DNA of 64,000 bases. Origin: Gordius sp. MW1 (Eukaryota > Nematomorpha > Gordioida > Gordea > Gordiidae). Of this stretch, positions 46,222 through 58,992 are shown piece by piece (position 1 is the first letter of the stretch; the number at the start of each line of letters is the position of its first letter). Made by a program: the position numbers and the translations under genes. The stretch lies in contig OZ038532.1 of assembly GCA_964036665.1 (NCBI GenBank), forward strand, positions 8,680,001-8,744,000, written 5' to 3'. The notes below the pieces were generated by a model. The model did not search any database. It was given only the letters and a program-made list of their open reading frames with translations, and was not told the origin of the DNA.

Positions 46222-47502
46222 TATGATTATTTACTAATATATTTACTAACAGGATAATAATTGTCGTTTGACCCACCTTTTGATACTGGAATTAATATGG
46301 AATGATTCATTCGTCTAGAGGCACCATATATGATGGTTTATCACAGAGCTGGTCAAAACTATTGATTTAAAAAACATCCCTCTCAACCAACTTATTAAAG
46401 GCTGCAAAATGTTAAATTTATCCTAGTTCTCTTTTTTAAATTTTCCCCCTTGAAAAGAAAATATCTTTCTTTCAGGTGCCCTTTTGGCGTACAATACACT
46501 TAACTTAAAAATTTGAAATAAAAAATTAAATTAACTAGCTAGTGTTAGACCTGTGGTCAATCTTTGGTTTTAGTCGATTAACAGACTAAATGTTTTTTGG
46601 TCTGTGTTTCTTATTCGACCTCTAGGCTTAGTAGAATTTGGAATACAGATCAGAGTCCACCGTTTATCTTAGTTAAACCAAAGGTCCACCAGATAAAACC
46701 CAGGTGGATTTGCAACACTAATGCCAGCCAGCATGTCGTTGCCTAAAAAAACTACTTCAATATTGTTAATTTTTTTGTGCTCCCGCTCCTCAGACGCTTT
46801 TGTACATTGCAAAACATTGAACCCATATAAAATTTACTCATTAATTCACCTTTTATTCAACCTTTCACTCACTATTAGGCTCAAAGTAATATTGTCAATT
46901 ATGTGGAAAGGCCTTGGAAGCTCACATAGCTCCTTATCAATGGGTCTTGATGGCCCCTCACTTGATTTTTGGGAAAATAATCTTTTTCTCAATTGAGATT
47001 TTACATGCATTGTTCTATTCGCCCCTACAGATCATATCCAAAGGCTCATCACAAATAAACAAATTTCTCCCTCTCAATTATTTATCCCCCTACTTTCATC
47101 ATGTTCTGGCACTTTGAACGACTTAGGTAATCTTCTCATCTTAAATATCTTCGGCATTTTTTGACAACATCCAATCGCAATATTAAACTCAATATTCGTC
47201 TTTATTGTGACTGAAATCCTGGTCTATATTAAAATGGGAAGGCGAGAATAGATTCTTCTATTTGTAGAATTCCAGCTAATTGTGATGTAACTTATTACAT
47301 ATCAATAAACGTTCTACATTAAAAAAAGGCTGATAACTCTATAGAAACTCTAGTGATGACATAAATTATTACAATTTAAAAGAAAAAGTTATTTTTTTTT
47401 AATTTATTCGGCATGAAAAATGACTCTCTAAAGTTAAATCATGTTAGATTTATTTATCTTTGGAGATATTAAACGAGTTACACTTGCAAAACAATGTTCA
47501 GT
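46222..47502. other. Intergenic region right of the Ty3/gypsy element
   Basis: Homologous to 12645-13905 of unit 1, with the same possible degenerate MITE at about 46545-46715 and the same conserved but uncalled ORF at 46721-46996. No supportable gene. Confidence 0.55.
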
Positions 47503-48345
47503 TACTAAAAAGCGATTTAAATTTTGCCAACATTTGACAAAATTTTAACCACAAATTCTCATCAACATACATATAAATGATAAAAAAGTAGAATATTTCA
47601 TTTGTTCAACTGTGTATATCATTAAAACGGATTTTTTAAAATTCATGGATATATTCAAAATGTTCAAATGAAGAAAATTTGAAATTTTTTGTCCCAAACT
47701 CAAACTATAAGTGAGACATTCAATAAAAGGTAAGTTACTAATATAATTATAGAAACTACATTTTATCTTGATAACATTCGAACATTAGTATATCCCGAGC
47801 TTTCGGAATTAATTTGTGGATGATGCCTAAAACGATATCGCAATAAACTTTTGAACATAAAAAACACCATGATGAATGTTGCCGTAAATTTAATGCCGTT
47901 ATATAGAAGAATATCTTTAGGTGTGGAACTATCAAAGGCATCAATATCACATTTAAACGATGGTAAATTAAATGTGGTGAGGCCACGGAACTACAATGAG
48001 TAGCATGGAGAATTTGATAATCGGGTATGTTTATAAATAATAAAATTGTGGCTAGATAAAAAGGAAAACACTTGTATAGGCGTTTGGATCTGATGCCAAT
48101 AATGAGAGTGGGATAGGAAAGTCATATAGCGATCGGTTAGATAAGCAGGAATTATTAAATGGCAGACATGAGCAACCGTATTCCGGCCAACTACCATTAT
48201 ACGACTAACTAATAATCTAATGCCACAATTGTTGAAGGGTGATCTTTCTAAGATTAAGTGATTCATTACTAGCAACAAGTTAGACAGTATAGCGCAGAGT
48301 GTGAAGAAGTTAAGCCAATTCAATAACGAGTAGGCCTTGTTGTTT
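47503..48345 (-). pseudogene. Receptor B, unit 2: truncated receptor pseudogene
   Basis: Same as 13906-14716, with the C-terminal end preserved: MYVDENLWLKFCQMLAKF near 47510-47570 parallels YVYVDENLWLKFCQIFIKL of receptor A. Helices 2-4 are open in 47991-48323 (DRY in helix 3), then frames break. The N-terminus and helix 1 are missing at the same palindromic junction as in unit 1, so truncation predates the duplication. Confidence 0.78.
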
Positions 48346-48385
48346 TAATTGCTATGCAATTTATGGGCTCGTTTTTTGGTTGTCT

Positions 48386-48445
48386 GTCCGTTGTCCGTCC
48401 GTCCGTTGTCCGTCCGTCCGTTGTCCGTTGTCCGTTGTTCGTTAC
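48386..48445. repeat. CCGTCCGTTGT short tandem repeat, expanded
   Basis: Expanded version of 14753-14805. Confidence 0.7.
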
Positions 48446-48558
48446 CCTCCCTATCTATTTGCATTGGGTATATTAGGTTATCGATTTTTTAAATTAATGC
48501 ATGAGAAAGAGGTGCCCCACCCCTCATCTCTATCTCCCTCGCTGTGCTGTTTTTTAAA

Positions 48559-49161
48559 GAGAACAAATTATTTTGCATAGTTTTTTATTCAAAGTGCAAA
48601 GTTTTTATTGCCATTTTCCAAGTTTTTTATTCAATTTGCCAAGTTTTGAATTAAATGTTAAGTTTTTTATTAAATGTTCAGTTATTTATTTGCTCAGAGA
48701 TTAATTATACTTGCCAATAAATGATTATTAAAGGCATCATTTTGTTTGTTTTTAATATACTTTGATTTATGTAGTTAATATAGACAATACGCGATTTAAA
48801 TGAATAATTTATAACTATTATTAAAGCTCTCTAGCGTTTCCACAGCTCAATAACACTTCTGTGCAAAATGTAATATAGGCAAAATGTAATATAGGCAAGG
48901 GTTAGGGTCAGATTTACTGATTTTAATAACAACTGAGCATATTTTGAAAAAAAACGAAATATTTTTTTGAAAAAAAAACTGAACATTTTTTGAAAAATTA
49001 CTGAACATTTGTTTACAAAAAAACTGAGCACTTTTTAATTAAAACCTGAGCATAAAAAAAACTGAACATATTTAATTAAAAATCTGAGCAAGTTGAATTA
49101 AAAACTGAGCACAAACAACTGAGCATTATGGAATTTTTCACTATGCATTTAAATAACACCC
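48559..49161. mobile_element. Non-autonomous Mutator-like element, unit 2 (603 bp)
   Basis: GAGAACAAATTATTTTGC to TTTAAATAACACCC, with the 9-bp duplication TTTTTTAAA at 48550-48558 and 49162-49170, the same insertion as 14904-16666. It lacks the tRNA-like sequences and the internal duplications: after the left array (ends ACTTGCC, about 48716) it jumps to AATAAATGATTATTAAAGG. The reverse-oriented right array (48930-49140) is kept. Confidence 0.82.
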
Positions 49162-49229
49162 TTTTTTAAATTAATTCATAAGAGGTGCCCCACCCCTCAT
49201 CTCTATCTCCCTCGGTGTGTTATATATAA

Positions 49230-49495
49230 GATTTGTTAAATTATCTATTATATAATAAACATAAATAAAAGTTGTTTACTTTTAATTGCTATGCAATTTA
49301 ACTAGTTATATAATAAACATAAATAAAAGTTGTTTACTTTTAATTGCTATGCAATTTAACTAGTTTTTGTTATATAATAAACATATATAAAAGTTGTTTA
49401 CTTTTAATGCTATGCAATTTAACTAGTTATATAATAAACATAAATAAAAGTTGTTTACTTTTTAATTGCTATGCAATTTAACTAGTTTTGGGGTT
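49230..49495. repeat. Tandem ~60-bp palindromic repeat, unit 2
   Basis: Homologous to 16735-17000, with another unit at 49708-49775. Confidence 0.8.
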
Positions 49496-50470
49496 AGAAT
49501 CGAGTTTTTTTGACTCTTATGATTGTTCTTGTTACTATCATTGATAATAAGAATTTTTGGCCGTCCGCTGGCTGCTGACCAATGAAAAAAATGACCATTG
49601 GCCAAAATGTGAATCAAAATTATTTTTTTCGTTTTTTTGACTATTATGATTGTTCCTGTTTCTACCATTGCTATTATGACTTTTTGGCCGTCCGCTGGCT
49701 GCTGACCAATGTTATATAATAAACATAAATAAAAGTTGTTTACTTTTAATTGCTATGCAATTTAACTAGTTTTGATGGGTTTGAATCTCGGAGTTTTTTT
49801 GACTCTTATGATTGTTCTTGTTACTATCATTGATAATAAGACTTTTTGGCCGTCCGTTGGCTGCTGACCAATGAAAAAAATGACCATTGGCCAAAATGTG
49901 AATCCGAGTTTATTTTTTCGTTTTTTTTTGACTATTATGATTGTTCCTGTTACTACCATTGCTATTATGACTTTTTGGCCGTCCGCTGGCTCCTGACCGA
50001 TTGAAAAAATGACCATTGGCCAAAATGTGAATCGAAATTATTTTTTTCGTTTTTTTTTGACTATTATGATTGTTCCTGTTCCTACCATTGCTATTATGAC
50101 TTTTTGGCCGTCCGCTGGCTGCTGACCAATGGAATAAAATGACCATTGGCCAAATGTGATTCGAAAACTTTTTTTTCGTTTTTTTTTGACTATTATGAAT
50201 TTATATCCACTTTTACCGTGTCCTGCTGCTGACCAATGGAAAAAAATGACCATTGGCCAAAATGTGATTCGAAAATTTTTTTTTTGTTTTTTTTTACTCT
50301 TATGAATTTATATCCACTTTTACCGTGTGCTGGCTGCTGACCAATGGAAAAAAATGACCATTGGCCAAAGTGAGCATCAAATTATTTTTCCTTTTTTTTT
50401 GGCTATCATTGACTTATAGAGTATCTGTTGGTACTGACCAATAGAGAAAAAGTGACCATTGGCCAAATTT
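49485..50470. repeat. Dyad-containing minisatellite at the unit 2/3 junction
   Basis: Same units as 17000-17935. It includes an extra TGACTTATAGAGTATCTGTT unit near 50405-50465 that unit 1 also has (245-305) but unit 2 lacks at 17905-17915. Confidence 0.85.
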
Positions 50471-51419
50471 TTGATTTTTTTAATTAAAAATTGTTCAAAT
50501 TCAACAAAAAATTTCTCCCAACAATTCTGCAAATTCTTAACATTGTGTTGTTTTATAATATAATGTTTGTTAGACCCATAATCACTAAAGGCCATAAAAA
50601 CTAATGTAATACGCAACTAGATGCAAACACTAATTCTAACACTAACCCTTGCCTATATTACATTTTGCCTTTATTACATTTTGCCTATAATGGAAAATTT
50701 GTATAAATAATTAATTAATCATTAGGCATTTAATACCCCCCTATAGGCATTCTCGCCCCTTCCCACCTTTCTCGCCCATAAATTGCATAGCAAATATGAT
50801 ACATTTATACGAAGTACAGATGAGTCGTCCCCCCCTTCCCTTCCCCTCTTCCCTTCCCTTCCCTTCCCTTCCCTTCTCCCCCTTCCCACGAGGGCCGAAG
50901 GCCCGAGTTTTTAATTTTTTAATGACGCTTCGAAATATCTTAGGTCATACTGATTCGTGAAACTACTAAGGATGACTGTGCACTACTGCAAACTTTATAA
51001 TGGACTTACCCTCACTTATGTTTGTCATTTTAATAAACCGAAGTCTTAGCTGAGAGTTGCTATTTTTATTTTAGGATATTATTTAAAATAGTTTCTTTGT
51101 CAATGCAACATAGTATATTGATTATAATAGAAAGTAAAGGGCTAGGAATATGTTTAAAGGGTATACCTGGGAGTTTAAACAATGTACAGCATGGCTGCTA
51201 CCACTACAAGATTTAATCACTCTTAAATATTTATGTGAATTTAAAATGTAAGAAAGAGCGGATCTAATAAGGAATTCTTTAGTTTTTTATGTAATATAAA
51301 GTCCAATATTTTTTTATGAAAAACTGGGCTAATAAGAAGTTAGCTATTATTACATGTTTTTTCTCAAACACCCTGCTTGATTATTTATTGCTAGCCGCGC
51401 TTATCTGAATCCTTTAAGG
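50471..51419. other. Spacer of unit 3 with TTACATTTTGCC repeats and CCCTT tract
   Basis: Homologous to 331-1267. CCCTT tract at about 50827-50887. No gene. Confidence 0.65.
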
Positions 51420-51570
51420 CAGTGGTTCTTAACCTTTTTATACACGCGGCCCCCCCCCCCCCCCCCAAAATATTTTATAATTTGTTTGCGGCCCCCCATT
51501 TTTTTCATAATAATTTATATTTGTTATATTATCTATAATATATTGATTTTCATTATTTTTTCATTTTATT
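51420..51570. mobile_element. hAT element terminus, unit 3 (solo end)
   Basis: CAGTGGTTCTTAACC plus ~150 bp of hAT left end abutting the LINE 3' end. The C run here is the longest of the three copies. Confidence 0.75.
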
Positions 51571-54500
51571 ATATCTTCTTTATCGTGTTGAAAATCCCAC
51601 AGACGTGGGGTAAGTTTTTAGCAGCCTCTTCCATCTGAGTCGCGTACATGCCATGCCAATTTCTCTGTTTGACGTCCATATCCTTTTCGACCAGTCGTTT
51701 CCAGGTGGCACGTGGTCTGCCCCTTCCTCTTCTTCCAGGCACGTCCATCTCCAGCGTTCGCCGTGTGACATCGTCCTCGTCTCTTCGTAATACATGGCCG
51801 TACCACCGCAGTCGATTTTCTCTTAAGAAGTCCTTCGTCGCTTGTATACCCATCTTTGTCATCAAGGATTCGTTCGTCATGCGATCCAGCTTGGTGTAGC
51901 CTAAGCTCCATCGCACCATTCTCATTTCCGTGGCTTGCAAGAGTTTCTCCTCCGCGGTGGTTACAGCCCATGTTTCGCTCCCGTGGTCGCACGATGGTTT
52001 TGTACGCCTTGCTTTTCAACCAAATTGGTATCTTTTTGTCACACATGACACCGGAGATGCTGCGCCATTTGAGCCATGCTTTCTTGATCCGAGAATGGAC
52101 TTCGGCGGTACATCCTCCCTCTTGATGTAATAGCGAGCCAAGATATGTGAACTTATCAACCTCCGTGTACATTGGACCGTCATTTTTGTGCATTTGCGGA
52201 CTACCGCTTATCATTTGCATGTAAAACGTTTTCTTCTCGCTGACCTTTAGACCGAATTCCGAAAAACGTTCTGACCATTTTTTCGCCTGATGAAAAACCC
52301 CTTCTCTTGTTTCATCGCATAGGACAATATCATCGGCATATAGCATAGTCCAAGGGGCTGGCTTGTGCAAGTCCTTTGTTATTGTATCCATAATTAGATT
52401 AAATAAGAATGGGCTTAACGCTGACCCTTGATGTAGTCCAATCATTATTCGGAAGGGTTTCGTTTCTCCTACGGTAGTCCTAACAGATGCAACCGCGCCA
52501 TTATACATTTCCTTGATAAGTCGAACATATCCTTCGGGTATATTTCTGGCTCTAAGGGACCACCATATTAAGTCTCTCGGAACCGTATCGTAGGCCTTTT
52601 CTAAATCGATGAAGACCATGTGTAAGTTCTTTCTTATGTCGCCATATTTTTCCATCGTCTGCTTCAACGCAAAGATTGGATCCATCGTTGATTTACCGGC
52701 CACGAATCCAAACTGATTGGGCGAGAGACAAACTTCGTCATTGAGCCTTTTCACTTGCACCCTTTCTAGTAGTTTTAGTGAGTGGCAGGTCAACTTGATA
52801 CCTCTAAAGTTGCCACATTCCTGCGCGTCTCCTTTGCCTTTGTATATGGGTATGATCGTACTTTCCCTCCATTGGTCAGGGATACGACTCTCATACAGCA
52901 TAGCGTTAAATAGGCCTGTCATTATGTCGATTCCTTCTCCTTTGCACCCAAGCCAAGCTTCGATCGGTAAATCATCGGGACGTAGCGCTTTCCCTTTCCG
53001 CATCTTCGTTAGTTGCGCTCCTACTTCATAAGCCTGCAATGGTAAAACCAAGTTCAAGTTCGGTTCCACCCTCTCTAGCGGTCTTCTATCATTTGTTTTG
53101 TTCATCATATTTTGGAAATAATCTTTCCATCTTTTGATGACTTCCTTCGGTTTGCACAACGTTCGTCCCTCTTCGCTTTTAATGACTTTCAGTGTCCCGA
53201 CATCTCGACTTTTTTTCTCCCTGATCTTTGCGAGTTTATACATGACTATGTCGCCGCCCTTGGTATCGAGCTTGTTTGCCATATCAGTGTAAGCCTCGTT
53301 CCTCGCTATCGCAACCGCTATCTTAGCTTTGCGTTTCGCTTCACGATATGCCACGTAGTCTTCTCCTTTCTTCGTTTTGTACCATCGTAGGCACAACGCC
53401 TTCTTTTCTTCTATAGCCTCTTTGACCGAGTCATTCCACCACCATAGTTCACGCTTGTGAGCTCTGCCGCCCTGTTCGTCCCAAGATTTGAAAGGCCGTT
53501 TCCTTTAGAACATTTGCAACGGTGTCCCACCTTTTGTTAATGTCGCCCCCCAAGCCTGCAACCTTCAAGAGCGGAGTTGCTCGAGCGTGAAACATTTCAT
53601 TTGCGCGATCATCCTTAAGCTTTTCGTACTTTGTCCTTGGTGTGTAGACTTTTCTCCTTTCGGGAAAAATCTTTCTTGCTATATCGAGGACAACTGGCCG
53701 ATGTTGCTTGGCGATTTCTTCCCCCGGTATAACCTTGCAATCTTTAACTTGCCACAAATTTTTGCGCTTCACTAGGATGTAGTCGACCTGTGTAAGGTGA
53801 TCCCCACTGCTGTACGTCGCTAAATGTTCGGTACGCTTCTGAAAGAAGGTATTCACAATGGCCATATCGTAAGCTTGCGCCATCTGTAGTAACTTCTCTC
53901 CCTCTTTATTCTTCACCCCATAGCCATGCCCGCCGTGATTTCGTTCGTACACGCCCCTTTCTTTCCCAACGTGCCCATTAAAATCTGCTCCGATGATGAG
54001 ATTCTCGTCAGGCTTCACGTAGCGTATTTCTTTTTCGAGCTTCTCATAGAATTCGTCCTTCTAATTTTCGCAACATCCAACCTGGGGCGAATACGCACAA
54101 ATAACATTGACAAGGCCGCCTTGATCCGCCAACTTTATGCACATCAATCTATCCGAGCATCGTTTGACTTCGACTACCTTGTCCTTAAAGAAATCGCTAA
54201 GTATTATACCGACCCCGTTCTTCCGTGATGGGGAACCCGAGTAGTATAGCTTGTGACCATCTCCTAGCTCCCTGGCTTTTGTTCCATGCCACCGCGTTTC
54301 TTGTAGACACGCTATGTGTATTCTTCGCCCTTTTAGCATCTGCGCAACCTCGATGCTCTTCCCCGTCAGCGTGCCCACATTCCAGCAGGCCACTCTTGTC
54401 CGTTCGACAACTAGATTCCTTAACCGCCTTCGTTGTGAGTGAGGCGGTAACCCTTGTATACTTTTCACATTGCACGGGCGGATGATGCAATGCGCGTCGT

Positions 54501-54690
54501 TTGGGGAGGACGCCCTAGAATTCTGGTATAAGTTCGTATTTGAAGCTGCCATGTTGTTTGGAGTTGCTTTTTTACAGTCGGCTTTCGACCGGACGCCAAC
54601 CCTCCACTTTTTTCACACGGACTTGGGACAGTCGTTGGTAGTGTATGATGCATTCTGAACCGCGAAACGGAAATACTAAAAAAAATAAAA
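51569..54690 (-). mobile_element. RTE-like LINE, unit 3 (best 5' end, inactive)
   Basis: Its endonuclease start is the clearest: ATG at 54552 (MAASNTNLYQN), CWNVGTLTG, CLQETRWHGTKAREL, up to the shared TAG at 54061. Downstream come GADFNGHVGKERGVY, QHRPVVLDI, RT blocks ([30 protein letters not shown]) and the RTE-type C-terminus, about 995 codons in all. Unit-specific lesions are a two-base loss near 53473 (CCGCCCTGTTCG) and an 11-base loss near 51985 in the C-terminal part. No separate gag-like ORF1 is seen, as usual for RTE elements. Confidence 0.88.
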
Positions 54691-54757
54691 CTTCACTCTT
54701 TTTAATGCGCAAAATAGGTTAAAAAAAGATGGTGAATGTCAGATAGACAATCAGGAT

Positions 54758-54932
54758 TAGAGACCTGGCCTGCTCGTAATAAAAAAATTTAAAAGCGCGT
54801 GGCCGTCAAAATATCAAATCCGAGCCCGGTAGGTCATACTAAGGCCTGTCCAGGCCACACCCGTTGTTTATTATAAAGCAGAAGCTCGTCCAAGCCTAGC
54901 CCGCGGGCCAGACCGAGTCGTGCAGGTCTCTG
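54758..54932. mobile_element. hAT MITE (175 bp), unit 3
   Basis: Same element and ATCAGGAT flanks as 4614-4788. Confidence 0.85.
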
Positions 54933-55818
54933 ATCAGGATATATTGCAAACTTCACAGTTTTAATGATAGGTTATTTAAATTAACTAATGTTTATAGCTT
55001 TCACCAAATATTCTCTAGTGCCTGGCAGTGGAATCTTCATTGTACCATACCTTTGATTGGAGGTTGCATTTAAATTGTATTTAGAATAATTATTTCATAC
55101 ATTAACTTATATAATGCTACAATGATCACCATTTAAAATGTGGATGGCAACATAAAAGTTAGTTTAACTCTAGACATGTTTATTCCCAAGCTAGTTGTTT
55201 TAACTTGAGAAAATACGTTTTATTTATTTTAATAATTATTTATAAGGAATAATCAATAACAGTAAAAAGTTAATTATTTTATGCTTATAAAAAGCGCTAA
55301 GTATTTTTTGGGAAGTCATTTTAATATGCTTAGTTCATTGATTAAATGTTTTTTTTTGTTTTTATAGAAATTAAATATAAAAATGGATTTGTAATAGAGT
55401 AGAAAGAGTTTATTCTTGTTTTTATGCTTATCAATAAATGGGAGATTTTTATGAAAATTTAGATTGATACAATTAGTTTATTAATTTATTCGTAAATAGA
55501 TACTCCGCATTTTCTTATAAGGCCTATCTATAAAATATCGTTTATTTTTGGCCTTTTATAAGAGAACAAATTATTGTGCTCAGTAATGAATTCATTTTTT
55601 GCTCAGTAGAATATTCAAATGCTCAGTAGAATAAACAAATGCTTAGTAGAATAATTAAATGCTCAGTAGAATAATTAAATTCTCAGTAAATAATTTAATG
55701 TTCAGTAATTTAATTATTTGTTCAGTATAATATTCATTTGCTCAGTTATTTTTTAAAATCTTGCTCAGTAATTTATTTATTTATGCAAAGTAACTAAGAA
55801 TTAGCTTTTTAAAAAAAA

Positions 55819-55894
55819 TCCTAGAGCGAGATTCGAACCCAAGATATCTAAGAAACAGTCTTGCGTGTTTCCCATGGAGTCAAAGTGCTCGCTT
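55819..55894 (-). other. tRNA-like sequence inside Mutator-like element, unit 3
   Basis: Same as 5686-5761 and 26738-26812. Confidence 0.45.
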
Positions 55895-55986
55895 GAAAAA
55901 TGGTTTATTTTTGTTTATATGTTAATTAAAATAAATTTTATTTCATAAACTACTTCATATTTGGCGCTCATTTTAAATTCAACTTG

Positions 55987-57284
55987 ATGAACTCGGAAGC
56001 TACATTCTCTGTTTATCAAACTCAGGAACTTTATGAATCTGACAGAGAAGAAGTTGTTGTAGATAAAAAACAGAAATGCTCACGTAAACGCACCAATAAA
56101 GAAGATTGCCACCTATGAAAATGCAGAAGAAGCTAAAACTTTTGTGGATAAAGCCTGGGGCTATTGGTACAAGAATAACACTGAGGAAGGTATGAAAGTT
56201 TATTACAGGTAAAATATTTTTACCTTATATAAGAATTTTTAAGGTGTAGCAAAGCCTAATACAGAGGTCTGCAATGTGCCACAAGATTGTACATTTTGTA
56301 TGAATCTATATCTGATAAGGCGATAGTTTATGCTTCAACATCATTACATACTCATCAAGAAGATACTAAGAATATTAAACTAAATACTGAATTAAAAGAA
56401 GAGATCAAAAAGTTATTTGATTTGGGCCTCAAGCCTAAATCAATAATTTATAATCTTAACAAAATGGATTACAAAATTTCAATGTCCCAACTTAGAAATA
56501 CATTAACAGCTTTAAGAAAGGAAAAATACGGTTTATCAATAATTAGTTTAGGAGAGTTAGAACAATGGCTAATTGATCATTCCTTAATACCCTCAGATGA
56601 AAATGAACCCTATGTAGTTTCTTATATGGTGTCCTATGAAGAAAGTATTTACTTTTAAATTTTTTATGTCAACAAAGAGGTATTTTATCATTTTTCATCT
56701 GTTAGTTTTAGGCTTTTGAGAAATAGTGAACTTTCAGATATATTGCATGCTGATGCCACCTATAAAATCACTTGGCAAGGCTTCCCACTTTTAATAATTG
56801 GTACCACTGATTATGATAGACATTTCATTTTTTGGGAATGTCTCTCTGTACAAACAATAGGGAAGAAGACTTCATATTTCTTTTTAACAGTTTAATTTTT
56901 GGGCTGAAGTCTTTAGATAATACAACTCCTAAATGTGATGTTTTAGTTACTGATGGGGCAAGTGCCATCCATAATGCATTTTAAATTGTTTTTGGGAAGG
57001 ACACAATAGTTATATGTTGGGCTCATGTCCGCAAAAATATTGACAAGAGGGTAATTATATACTTTAATACTAATTATTGATATAGGTTATACTGGCAGAC
57101 AAAGTGTACCGGAAGGAAATTTTAAATGATATTGATACAATGCAATTGTCCATCTTTTTATAAAAAATATATGTGCAAACATGTCGTTGGGTTGGCAATT
57201 AAACTTAAATATTGCCAACCACCTAAAGAAGCCAAAAGTGTGCCTATAGTGCAAAAAAAAGCGAAGCAGACCCTTAAAGGCTAA
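55987..57284 (+). pseudogene. MULE transposase relic, unit 3
   Basis: Same gene relic as 26905-28200. Here the N-terminal finger is additionally broken by a one-base gain near 56075 (AAATGCTCACG against AATTGCCACG). An in-frame TAA replaces the Leu codon in NAFLIVFG (near 56982). ENEPYVVSYMVSYEE, ILHADATYK, VLVTDGASAIHNA, ICWAHVRKN and CNCPSFYKKYMCKHV remain readable. The frame breaks near 56655 and 56835 are shared with unit 2, so the gene was dead before duplication. Confidence 0.82.
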
Positions 57285-58318
57285 ATCAGCCTTTATTGTT
57301 CAGTAATGGTAAGTTTAGATTATTTAACATTGATTATATAACAAATTTTAGGTTTTTGAAATGAAAGTTGTCTCCAGCAAAATTTGTTTATTTTTCATTT
57401 TAAATTGTTAATTATTATTATTAAACTGTATTTGTAAATATTTGTGATTATATTCAAATAAAAATTTTATATTTTCCCTTTGATTGATAAATATCAACAA
57501 AATTTGCAAAAAAATACACTATAAACATGTAAAACTTAAGAAGAGAAAGGCAGACCATTTAGAATTGGAATTATAGGTCATTACTTTTTATAGCTTTTTT
57601 AACTTGCCATATATTTATTTGAATTGAGAGAAGGGAGGACTTAAAGGGAAAAAATTCAAGACACTAAGATACCTTATAACCTCTAAAATTTAACAATCAA
57701 AATAAACTATTTCAATTTCCACACACTCAATTTAACTTTATTTTCACAAAATATTAGTGCTAAATAGATTAAGACTAAGTATTATTTATTAAAATTACTT
57801 AGCATTTTTTTGAATACTGAGCGTTTTGGATTTATAACTGAGCAAAATTAAGATTATTTACTGAGCATTTTGGAATTATAACTGAGCAATATTAAGATTA
57901 TTTACTGAGCATTTTGGATTGATAACTGAGCAATATTATGATTATTTACTGAGCATTTTTGAATTTTTTACTGAGCACATTAATAAAATACTGAGCATAT
58001 TTTATTGACATTTTTGATTTTTTTACTGAGCATTTAAATAACATCCTATATATAAGATAGTAAAATTAATTATTGATTTTATCTTTATTAAACAATCATC
58101 AATATTAAACATAATCCCACAAAAAATATATACAATTGAAAACGATTGTCATCGACGATATACGTCTTATTGATAAAAACATATCGTAAAAAACAGATTT
58201 TAAAATTTATTGATAAATATTATTAAAATATGAAATCCTTTTGATAAAAAATTCTAAAAAGTTAGAATTTATTTAAAAAAACCAGTGGCGTAAATGAGGG
58301 GGGAAGGGGGGGGGGGGG

Positions 58319-58992
58319 TAGAGCCCTGCACGGGCCGCCCGAAGCCCGACCCGGGCTCGGGCTGAATTTAATAAAACAATCGGGCCTTGGGCTAGTGTTG
58401 GGCCTGATGAGGCGGCCCGACTTAAGGCCCGAGCCCGGCCCGATATGACTAAAGCAAACTAATCTTTTATAAAATATGATTTAAACAAACAACTCGATAT
58501 TAAATAATTATATATAGCTCCAAGCTTCCGAATTTCCCCCTGTCTATAATATTTTGATCTAGATTGCAAATCTTATTCTAGTATTTAAAAAAATTTACAG
58601 TGGCTATTACTTTAGAAATAAACAAGGAAATTTGTTAAAAAGTATTTTATTTGGGACTGTTAGATAAAAATTATTTTATAAAGTTAGATTTCCAGTTTTA
58701 AATTATTGGCTGAATAAATTGTAGCGAGTGAAAATTAAAATTTTATTTCAAACTTATCCTAGTTGTAAATTACGATTGATAACAATTTAATGCATTATGT
58801 ATCTATATGGTAAAATAATTTTCAAAAATTTTAAAATAAATTTATGAAAATTTTTTATTTGAAAATCGGGTCGTCGGGTCGGGCCAAAAATAAGAAAGTT
58901 GTTCGGGCTCAGCCCGGGCTCGGGCAAAATAAAAACTGAGACGTCGGGCTCGGGCCGGGCTCGGGCAAAAAAAATTCATTTTGCAGGGCTCA
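58319..58992. mobile_element. GC-rich hAT MITE, unit 3
   Basis: TAGAGCCCTGCACGGGCC to TGCAGGGCTC, without the Helitron of unit 2. The right end has lost the final T of CTCTA. The uninterrupted ACTAATCTTTTAT shows the Helitron empty site. Confidence 0.82.

Larger units (their letters stand above)
17665..50160. repeat. Segmental tandem repeat, unit 2 (enlarged by four insertions)
   Basis: This has the same landmark order as unit 1. It is expanded by a P element (19945-23384), a hAT element (28586-30163), a Helitron (30983-32300) and a Ty3/gypsy element (38769-46216), together 13,784 bp. It keeps the Mutator-like interior that unit 1 deleted, and its MITE after receptor B is shorter than in unit 1 (603 versus 1763 bp). 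Confidence 0.93.
55562..58046 (+). mobile_element. Mutator-like element, unit 3 (2485 bp, uninterrupted)
   Basis: Same ends as unit 2, without the hAT insertion. The right flank keeps TATATATAA (58047-58055); the left flank has shrunk to TTTTATAA. The left TGCTCAGTA array is 55575-55770, and the inverted right array is 57780-58040. It gives the natural empty site for the hAT at 57661-57672. Confidence 0.85.

Noticed and set aside
50827..50887. Pyrimidine tract as a promoter or splicing signal
   Set aside because: It is a simple CCCTT microsatellite of varying length in each unit, with no gene positioned to use it.
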